Positions 56,301 through 64,000 of a stretch of 64,000 nucleotides of DNA are shown piece after piece. Every line of letters starts with the position of its first letter. Positions within the stretch are counted from its first letter, which is position 1. The DNA is from Conoideocrella luteorostrata (taxonomy: Eukaryota; Ascomycota; Sordariomycetes; Hypocreales; Clavicipitaceae), in NCBI GenBank assembly GCA_032433595.1, contig JASWJB010000043.1, forward strand, positions 143,398-207,397. The letters are read 5' to 3'. Made by a program: the position numbers and the translations under genes. Below the pieces are notes generated by a model. The model was not told the DNA's origin and did not search any database. It was given only the letters and a program-made list of their open reading frames with translations.

Positions 56301-58427
56301 GCTGGTCGCCAATTTCCTGCAAGCCAACTGAACCTCTTGGTTCTTCGAACCGGGCGTCTTAGGTACAAACACCCGCATCGATGCTAACGACGCAAAAGCG
56401 ATTCACCTCAGCCCCGCACAATCTCGACCTCGCACACGAGTCGTCATACGGAATTCTTGGGTCTATTGAACCGTCGACATATTGGCAGGGCTGTCGAAGC
56501 TGGTCAGCATCATTCGCTGCGACGGCGGAAATGAAGATGAAGGACGATGCTCTATGGTTTGGGCGAACCAAGAACTATTTCAGATATGTCGGCCTACTAA
56601 CTATTACATTTGACAGCCTGGTAAGAGATATGGTTTAACCGGATCTATAGCTTTCATGATGCCTGCCTCGATTGCAGACGGTGCGCTCGGCTGCAATAAT
56701 AAATGTCGATCGTCAGGATGGTGCAAGCAAGTGGGGGAGCTTCTTAACACAGCTAAGAAGTAGTAGGTTACTCCGTACTAAATACCAAAACACCTAATCC
56801 GGGGAGTGATTCGGCATATTAACGAAGCCTTTGGCTGGGTCGGATGCTCGGGTGCTTAGTTTCGCAGCACTGCCGATTAATGCTACGCGTACGGAGTAGT
56901 TTACCCCTGGATTGGAACGCCGCTTTGCCATTCACTTTGACTGGTTCTTTGGACGGCAAACTTAGCTGACAATAACTCTTCATTCATAATGAAAAGTTGT
57001 GCAGACCTTGCACACAATGTGACGCACCTTTGTCGGCTACTCTGACGACTGACTGCCTACGGTCCCCAGCGGTACTCCCGAGCCACCACTGTACTAGTAC
57101 GATATTTTTTTGTTTTGCCCGGAGATCACTGAAGGCTCACTGTACGGAGTACTTTGGCCGCTGTTAGTGGGTGAGGGTTAGCCTGGGTAGCGCCGACATC
57201 CGTTAATTCGTACTCCACAGTAGGGCATCTAGGTCTTGTCTTTGCATGGTGGTGGCCCCCGAAATCAACTTGGTCGGTGGTTGATGCTTCAGCCGGAAAA
57301 AAAAAAAAAGACAATTTCACACGATGTATGAAGTATTCGGTAGGTTCTATTTATTAGCTCCCATGAAAGTGAGCCAGTAGTTCACAAATGAACTACTCAT
57401 ATAACCAATTCACCCATCAGCGCAGCCGGCAAGAGCCTTTGGGAAAAAGTGCCTATCTGCAGCTAGGGTGAATTTCCCCATATTCGAGGATATACGCAGA
57501 ATGGTCTCGACGGATACATTGCGCGAATTCTGTTATTAAAAGCCTCCAACTCTATGCCGTCGCCGAGCCCCCTTCTCCAAGAACTACCGACGAAATTATT
57601 ATAATTAGAAATGTTGTATGCCGTACCAAATGCATTGCCTCCTATCAGTGTGGATCACAACTAAGCGCTTGTCGCATTCTTGGGCCTGTAGCCCATGCAA
57701 TTCTGACAAGTTGCGATCCCAGTACGGAGTACCGGCAGTGACATTTAGATGTGTGACGGCAACTTAAAAAATAGCTGAACTATGAGAATGAAGAGCCAGC
57801 GCCGGATAGGGGGCTACATTCCCGGAAACGTGGTGGACTGCGAAATCTGCTACTGTTCAATCCCCTTCGCCCTGACCCAAGGGCGCGCCGTGACAAGATC
57901 AGGCACAGCCATCGATGGACGCCAAAGGCGAAGCGGTTGTTTCAAAAGCCAAAGGAAAATGGCTGAGCCAACGATCGTATTGCGGCGAGGCTAGATCGAT
58001 CGTATGTGGCCATCTCCAGCAGCGGACGAAGCGAAAGCAATAGGTCTATAAAAGCCGATACATGCTCTGTTGCCTTTGCCCTTTCTACTTGTTTCAGCTA
58101 GCTTATTATTTTGTTGTCATCTACGTGATGAGATGCTTTGTCAATCGTCCAAGTTCGAACGTGTCACCACCAGCCATGCTGCTCTGTGATCACCACAAGA
58201 GAAGCAACTATTGCACCCCTTGAAATGCAGGATCAATTCGTGCAAGATTGTTTTGGTATGGGGCTACCTACACTTGACCCCGCCTGCTACTGTAAAACGA
58301 CCTCGACAGACAGCACACACGATAAACGCTACCTCCTCTTTTTCATTATAGTCTTACTCTTGCCACGTTTCATAGAGCTGGTTCTGCCAAACCAGCGCCA
58401 CAATGTGTACCATCCAACTCGTACGGG
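53345..58427. other. Gene-poor region of about 5 kb
   Basis: No supportable gene on either strand. Open frames are short and overlapping. The stretch 55250-55530 has a His-Asp and CxxC-containing frame without start, intron or family support. MITE-like copy D is at 57071-57131, with TACGGAGTA palindromes at about 53753, 56768, 56889, 57142 and 57722. A TATAAAAG element at about 58047 has no convincing downstream gene. Could be decayed mobile DNA. Confidence 0.45.
57071..57131. repeat. MITE-like element, copy D (diverged)
   Basis: GGTACTCCCGAGCCACCAC at the left, and TGCCCGGAGATCACTG at the right, with the interior GATATTTTTTTGTTTTG. It is followed by CTGTACGGAGTAC exactly as copy B is. The terminal repeats carry several mismatches. 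Confidence 0.5.
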
Positions 58428-60097
58428 TTACTTACGCCCTCTTCTCTTCTTTGTCGTTCCTTGATCCGTAAATAACGTGCTTGGCGTGACCGGTTCACTC
58501 TGGCTGAGGTCTGACTGACTATTTCGCTCAAGCGGTTGCGACGCAACGTCAGATCCCGACTGAGAGAGATGATGGCTGTCCAGTCTCTGGGAGAGACCGG
58601 TAGCTGGAAGCGACGAATCTCCAAAGTCCCAGTCAGTTGGCAGCTGGTCAATAGCTGAGCATATTTTCTTGAAATGATATGGCATCCATGTGCTATACAT
58701 ATTTGTTATGAATTGATAGGAGGTCCACTTCTCCTTGCCATCTAATGCTGTGAAGTCAAAGGTGTGGATAGGATGGCGATAGTATGTCGTGTTCTTTCCA
58801 TTTATAATGGGATAGTGGCCGTAGATCCGCACCGACCTATGGTCATGCGAGATAGAAAAAGCAAGAATTTGCCGATGAACCTCATCTTCACGCTTCACAG
58901 CACGAAAGAGCTCAGTGACAGCACGCACAGCAAGCGTCATGCTATGAGCATTCTGGCGGTCCGCAACATCCAGTGCCGCAGCTCCGCACTTCACCTCGCA
59001 CGTCAAGAAAGGGAAGTACATATAGTATGTCGCCATGAAGTAAGACTGGTCTCCAGTAACAAAGTCGCCAACGAAGGGTGATAACTTTGCGAGCTGTTCA
59101 CCGCTGAATGCGCCACGTTTAAAACCCACTGAATAGTCGGGCTGGGGTCGGGTTCCGGTTAGAGGGATCGAATTGTTCCATCCCTCATTAACACTCTCCA
59201 TCAAAATCTCCAGATGCTTTGCACCGAATGTCGCGAGAGTCTCTGCTGATGGTACAATGAGCCGAGAAATATCTTGAATGACACGCGCCTCATTTCGGTT
59301 ATGAATCTTTTGGCATGTATTCTCGAAAGTGCTGTCACCAAAAAGCGTATCCTTCGGCACTATCTGTTTCGCATCGAGCAGATTTTTGACCATGTACTTG
59401 CTAGTAGCGGTAATATCTAGACCTGATTTGGTTAAAAAGCTGTATTTCGTTTCGAGGAGCGTTTCGTATCGTTGGTCTCGGTAGGGGGCGCTCTTCTCTT
59501 CTCGCGGCCTCTGATCGCTGGGAGTTGATGATGCGGCTGAATTCGATCGCTTGCGGCTTAGCGACGACAGAGATTTCTTGCGCGCAAGTAGGTGCTCCAT
59601 TACAGGATTGAAATATTCCTTTGGCCAGCTGCCTGTTTTCCTCCAAACATCAACTAGATTGATCGGCTCGTTCGCACAGCTAGTTTGTATATTCGATTCG
59701 TCGAAATTTTTCTCCAAGTGCGAGTTCCCGAATGACCGCCGTGGTCGCTTCTGTACGGACTCTTCGTCGCTGTCGTCGAAAGGTCTCTTCGTGCCACCTG
59801 TACAGTTCGCCTTAGAGTCCTTCGCCGATCAGCCCTTGCTTGACCTTGCCTGTTGACATGGATGACAGTACCTGAGGTATGGTGATAGGAGATGGTGACT
59901 GAGGGCGATGCCTAAGCTGCTGTTCAGGTTGCCTCGCCCGCGGGCGCCTTCGTCTTGGCTTTTGAATGACACACGGGCGCTTTCCTATTCCTCGTCAGCG
60001 AGGGCGTTACCCGGCGCCTCAGGAAATACGCACCTTTGTTTTCTGAGACACTTACGCGCCGCATCCGGGCCGCCAGTTGTGCTCGTGTGCGGACCAT
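58428..60097 (-). CDS. DUF7924-type fungal protein
   Basis: Three exons: 60034-60097, 59872-59984 and 58428-59819, with introns of 49 and 52 nt, give 522 residues. The N-terminus MVRTRAQLAARMRR and the basic, low-complexity stretch to residue about 90 are typical of this lineage-restricted family. KRPFDDSDEE is followed by VDVWRKTGSWPKEYF near residue 120. The conserved core includes PDYSVGFKR, FLTCEVKCGAAALDVADRQN and the later FSISHDHRSVRIYGHYP. The core resembles a nuclease/kinase-like fold often seen in fungal DUF7924 proteins. No catalytic activity is established. The C-terminus is Ser-rich with a basic end (KKRRGRK), suggesting nuclear location. The frame is intact, unlike its right-hand neighbours. 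Confidence 0.8.
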
Positions 60098-61144
60098 AGC
60101 GACGAGAACGAGCTGGATGAGGGAGTGCTAGATTTATGTTGAGAAGCCTACTTTCTGGCCAGATCATGAAATTTGACAACGCGAAGCGCTTATCACGAAA
60201 CTCCACCATAGCATGACCCAAATCTAGCCAACCGTTAGGCGCCATACGACACTAGATGGCGGGGTTAGCGGAGGCGGAGCAGCCACCGCTACGGAGTATT
60301 TGGCGGCGGCTTACCAAGTGCAAAACCCAGGCAGGCGCATGTTTCAGCTTGGCCCAGCTCGAGGAGGCAGTGTCATTCAGCGCGAAATGTTGGAGGGGTG
60401 CTCAGGTGTATTCAAGCGCAGTGCGCGGTCAACGCTATGGTTGATTCCGAATTACAGTTTCTGCATTCACTCACCACAGGGGCGGAGTTTCAAAGTTCTC
60501 CAAAGGGACAGAATGCAAAAGTTGGCCATGAGCCATGGCATGACCTGAACGAGAAATGTAGCGGAGATGTTTACACTACCGTCGTGCTTGAGTAACGGAG
60601 GACGCTAAACGGTATACGCTGGGGCCAGTTGCCACAATCTAGGCAAGTGGACGCGCTCCGCGTTTTCCTATCTTGGTAGCGGGGTTGCGAGGATGCGACT
60701 TGGGAAGTGCGGTAACTACCGCCACTGCCAGATCCGGTCATCTTCCTATCCTCTTCATTTGTCCCGAATGAGTAGATGTCACCAGTCTTCTGTTCATCGT
60801 AGTCGCCGCCTTTACACAATCGTCCACGTGACACGGTGAAGGCTGTACGCTGTACATCAGATTGAGTGCTTGCACTGTCGTTGGTTCCGTGCAGGTACGG
60901 AATTAGGTGCTGTCTTATTAAAGGGACTTCTCGACTCCGATGGTAACGTCTTCCGCCCCTCTGTTGCTCATGATAGTATCCCGCTGTCCAAGCTGTCATA
61001 AAGGTGCCCGTTGTACATAACCCATACCGTATTGACAGTGGATCTACGGAGTAACTTAAAGCGCTTTCTAGCACCGCTAGATAAATGTTCCACCTTCCCA
61101 CTATCTATCTCACCACAAGCAACCTCACTTCGACAATTCAGAGA
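60098..61144. other. Intergenic region
   Basis: Promoter side of both the DUF7924-type gene and the broken kinase-like gene. A 176-codon leftward frame at 60571-61101 has no domain or coding-like features. A TACGGAGTA-type palindrome lies at about 61044. Confidence 0.4.
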
Positions 61145-62076
61145 ATGGAGTCTTCGCGATTAGCGTATGCCATTTCGCGCTCTCGCGGTAAACAGCCAGA
61201 CGAGTCACCTTTCACTCGTAAGCTGAGAGAGAAAAGAGCAGCTAAGGGCAAAGCGGGCTCATCCGATGAGTCGGATTCTGATGACGGCGGCGTCGAACAA
61301 GGTCAGTTGTGGCCCTTTTACGTGGATCATTCAGCTAAAAAGTGAAGGGGCTGTGGTTCTACACAAGCTGTTCCATCGCAAAGTTGTCTTGCAACCCGAT
61401 GGTACTGTCATCAAATCTGGAAAGCGCGTTCCGGCATGAGAAGCGGAGGCTCTTCGGCAAGTTGCCTCTGCTGGGGTCCCGGCGCCGTATCTTCACGAGA
61501 TTCCTCGTTACGGCGAACGGCGAGACCCGCATGAGAATGGGTTATGTGAAGGGCCAATCGCTCGACACCTTATGGGCCGACTTGTCGAGCCAAGAGAAGA
61601 AGCACATCGCGCAGCAACTCCGAAAGATCGTTGACAATATGAGAGCCGCAAAGCCGCCACCACAACTCATCGGAGCCTATGGTACTGAAATACGTGACAC
61701 AAGGGTGTACTCTACCTTCCATTCCCCACCGTGCCATAATGAAGAAGAATTCAATAATTTTCTATTATCATCTCTACACAGCCAAACGCCCCCGCTCGTA
61801 CGGGAGGCAATCTCACGGCGACTACGGACTAATCATCGCATCGTTCTTACCCATTGCGATCTCGCTCCACGGAACATCTTGGTCGAAGACGGGAAAATCA
61901 CTGGATTGGTGGACTGGGAAGACAGCGGATGGTATCCAAAATATTGGGAGTATGTCAAATTCTTCCAGCGCAGTGCTGATCAGGACGGGAGACGATATGG
62001 GAAGGAGATTTTTGCTTATCTCTACCATGGTGAATTGGTTGATTATACTGCTATGTCTAAATGGCAAAATCCTTAG
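61145..62076 (+). pseudogene. Broken kinase-like phosphotransferase (APH family)
   Basis: The C-terminal part is well preserved: MRMGYVKGQSLDTLW, THCDLAPRNILVEDGK (the HxDxxxxN catalytic loop), GLVDWEDSGWYPKYWEYVK (metal-binding D) and the end SKWQNP. The N-lobe is damaged. Its expected residues (VVLHKLFHRKVVLQPDGT, then EAEALRQVASAGVPAPYLHE) are read in a different frame at 61344-61500, with a TGA at 61437-61439. A frame change near 61495-61515 is needed to reach the C-lobe. An intron GTCAGT...AAAAAG at 61303-61342 would make one long open frame, but that frame gives unrelated residues in the N-lobe. The N-terminal exon (from ATG 61145) is Ser/Asp-rich. The most economical reading is a recently inactivated gene. 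Confidence 0.6.
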
Positions 62077-62165
62077 TTGAATCCATCCACTTATTTCCTC
62101 CCACTACCATTTTGCGCTTAGTAGGAATTGTGTAAGAGAAGGTCGAATGTCGCCGAACGAAGGCA

Positions 62166-62600
62166 TCACTGCGCAATATCTTCATCCTCCGCCTCCATGA
62201 TAGCTTCAAGCATTTCGTCCAGGGCGTCATTATATTGCTCTTTCTTCAAATAGCCAGCATGTCGGAGTGTATTCAAGGCGAGCTCGACCCATTGTTGGCA
62301 ATTGAATTCGCGGTCTTCGTTTAACACAGGAACCGAATCCATCTGTTAATTGAGCTCCGAGGAAGACAAAGAAAGCTTTGTTTTGCCAACCTTAACTTTC
62401 TTGGCAAATGTATATGAACTCGTAGGGTCGAAGTTCTTGCGCTTCTCGAAGTTGAAGCCCCTCGTCACTCCCGTGAAATGGTAGAAATATGATGCAGAAT
62501 CGTCTTCGGGAACACAATAGATGGCAGTGTTCCTGTACTTTGAGAAGTCTACAGGGTCTCTCCGGTGAATAGAAATGTAGATTTTGTACTTACTGGCCAT
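62166..62600 (-). pseudogene. Small fungal protein with in-frame TAA at codon 85
   Basis: From ATG 62600 the frame reads MASKYKIYISIHRRDPVDFS, then YHFTGVTRGF, NFDPTSSYTFAKKVKVGK and SSSELN. A TAA at 62346-62348 interrupts it. The same frame then continues for 59 further residues (QMDSVPVLNEDREFNCQQWV, later ALDEMLEAIMEAEDED) to a TGA at 62166. Both halves resemble one lineage-specific sordariomycete family of about 140 residues. The TAA would arise from CAA by a C-to-T change, as in RIP. An alternative is a 48-nt intron (GTTGGC...TTAACAG, 62343-62390) that removes the stop and keeps the frame, giving a functional gene. No function is known. An upstream in-frame ATG at 62648 exists. Confidence 0.55.
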
Positions 62601-63343
62601 ATTGTCGAGATAAGAGAGTGGATGATGAGTACCACCGAAATAACCCAAGTCGGCAACAAGAGATTATTTATACTCATATCTACTTATGAAGGCAGCATGC
62701 CATCCGTTAAAATGAGTGTTTCATGAAGCGCTCGTTGGTTGATCTACGGGGTTGCGTGAATTTGCTGGTACTACAACTGTGGGTTGCACAGGGTTGTGCA
62801 ACGATCTAGATCGTCGGCTTCAAAATGGAATATATTCAATAAGTCTCTGTATATCTAAGAGGGAGAGACAAGTCAAGATACGAAGCCTAATATCGTCGTA
62901 TAAATAGGGTGGCCGAAAGGTGACCACGTGACTCGCTCCGTGCTTCTCATTGTGCTTGGCGGGATTCCAACATCAACCGTACCATTGGGCGACCAACAGG
63001 TATTCGACGCTCATACACAGCAGGTCGTTGGTGCCTACGGACACTAGGCAGAAGATTTGATATTTTGCAAAACACACACCACACCATGCCGTGAACAGTG
63101 CCCCCACTCCTACCACCATCACTGGCAAGAGGCAGGCGAGGACATGGACGAAAGTTTTAGGGTGCTATCCTGTGACGAGCTACTTATTGCCGCTCCAAAT
63201 TCGACCCAACTACGCGGCCACCCTGGCCCAAAGCCGGGTCTTGCTGGTCTCAAAGAATAGCGTCGACCTTGGCGCCTGGCTAACACGGCAGATGAATTAC
63301 GCATTTTGGTAAGCAATCAACCTGTGATCTGTACCCAAACAGA
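62601..63343. other. Intergenic region
   Basis: No gene is supported. Two short overlapping rightward frames at 63057-63312 lack recognisable features. Confidence 0.4.
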
Positions 63344-63943
63344 CTAAACGTACTCCGTAACATCTACACACTGGCGGTGCTTATTGACCCAATTTTCCCT
63401 GAAGCTATTTATAGATTCGGCCCAGAATATGTCCCCTTCGGCTTGACTGTTGGGACGCTGCGAAGTGACTCGGTTTCCCTGCTGGCGCCAAATACTTGAG
63501 TCACAAGCAATACTGACTAATCTATCAGTCTCGCGGCAGAGGGAGGGAATGATGGTAGCCCAAAACGCTGGATGGACGAAGAACTCCCCCCTAGGCCATA
63601 CCGTAAATGCAGAACATTTAAGATGTCGCCTTGATGCTTGTAATAAACCTCTGAACGTATTCGAATACTCGAGGCCGATTCTTTCCATCTGTCGATAGAA
63701 TTTGTTCATATTCACAGGTGTCATTTCTAGTCGGACTAATCCCCTCGGGGTCAAGGAATCGGAGTTTCCAATACTCGCACGCAAACTAGCCTTAAATACT
63801 AAGCGCAGAGATTCATCATTTGCGGCTGAGCAAGAAAAATAATATCTCTTCTCTTCCCGGCACTTGTTCAAGTTGAAGATGACCTCTTGTCCACGAGAGC
63901 TCTCTTCTAATCCAATGGGGTTATGTATCTCGAACTCCTCCAT
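63344..63943 (-). pseudogene. Fragment of polyketide synthase dehydratase domain
   Basis: A 199-residue open frame resembles the second half of a fungal highly reducing PKS dehydratase domain. It begins FEIHNPIGLEES and VIFNLNKCREEKRYYFSCSA (the family's beta-strand repeat), then YSNTFRGLLQASRR and FFVHPAFWATII. In active domains this last block contains a catalytic Asp, which is not seen here. No ketosynthase, acyltransferase or other PKS domain lies to its left. Its upstream side runs into poly-G/C at 63975-63991 near the window edge. It is probably a relic of a larger gene, with the rest beyond the window or deleted. It may also be a diverged DH-derived protein. Confidence 0.5.
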
Positions 63944-63974
63944 ATGGAAACTGTCGGTTGCACAGGGGGGAGGT

Positions 63975-63991
63975 GGGGGGGGGGGGGGGGG
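63975..63991. repeat. Homopolymer G17
   Basis: Run of 17 G (plus strand), immediately upstream of the dehydratase fragment on the minus strand. It may mark an assembly weak point. Confidence 0.75.
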
Positions 63992-64000
63992 CTGCTGTTC

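Noticed and set aside
60571..61101. Leftward 176-codon frame
   Set aside because: No motif, no promoter or splice features, and it covers the upstream region of the kinase-like gene.

Overview
The window looks like nuclear DNA of a filamentous ascomycete (Pezizomycotina), most likely a sordariomycete and plausibly of the order Hypocreales. Nearly every gene carries short spliceosomal introns (about 47-110 nt, GT-AG, with CTRAY-type branch sites just before the acceptor). The families are typical of such fungi: Zn2Cys6 regulators, a SAT4/PTH11-type membrane protein, a DUF7730/2EXR-type protein, a DUF7924-type protein and an NPP1-domain protein. A short palindrome around TACGGAGTA recurs throughout. 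The genus is an inference. All intron boundaries were assigned by eye from splice signals, frame continuity and family resemblance.

Layout. 1-8.3 kb: a lysine-tailed secreted peptide, a DUF7730/2EXR-type protein, then a convergent FAD monooxygenase and a DHA1-type MFS transporter. 9.4-17.5 kb: a Zn2Cys6 regulator, an amino acid/GABA/choline-type permease sharing a promoter with a secreted agmatinase, and a SAT4-domain membrane protein. 19.8-27.9 kb: five adjacent genes that look like a catabolic or specialised-metabolism cluster. They are a TIM-barrel protein (PEP-hydrolase/Tm-1 C-half family), divergent from a UPF0261 protein (Tm-1 N-half family), then a PhyH dioxygenase, a Zn2Cys6 regulator and a monocarboxylate-type MFS transporter. 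30.3-35.8 kb: a sugar transporter with a 15-nt microexon and an aquaglyceroporin with an altered second NPA box.

36.8-46.5 kb is rich in secreted or surface enzymes: an NPP1 (NLP-type) protein, a multicopper oxidase with an N-terminal anchor, a phospholipase C/phosphoesterase and an M28 aminopeptidase. 48.8-51.1 kb holds a third Zn2Cys6 regulator whose zinc cluster is split by two introns around a 24-nt exon. 52.4-53.3 kb encodes a secreted protein with Gly-Ser-His tandem repeats. 53.3-58.4 kb is gene-poor. 58.4-60.1 kb holds an intact DUF7924-type gene. From 61 kb to the right edge there are decaying genes: a broken kinase-like phosphotransferase, a small lineage-specific protein with an in-frame TAA, and a degenerate polyketide synthase dehydratase fragment.

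How the genes may work together (inference). The agmatinase and permease could feed arginine/agmatine-derived nitrogen. The 19.8-27.9 kb block pairs an importer and a regulator with an oxygenase and the two halves of a Tm-1-like enzyme. The 36.8-46.5 kb block would act on host or plant tissue outside the cell. Short inverted-repeat elements of one MITE-like family occur four times in the intergenic DNA.
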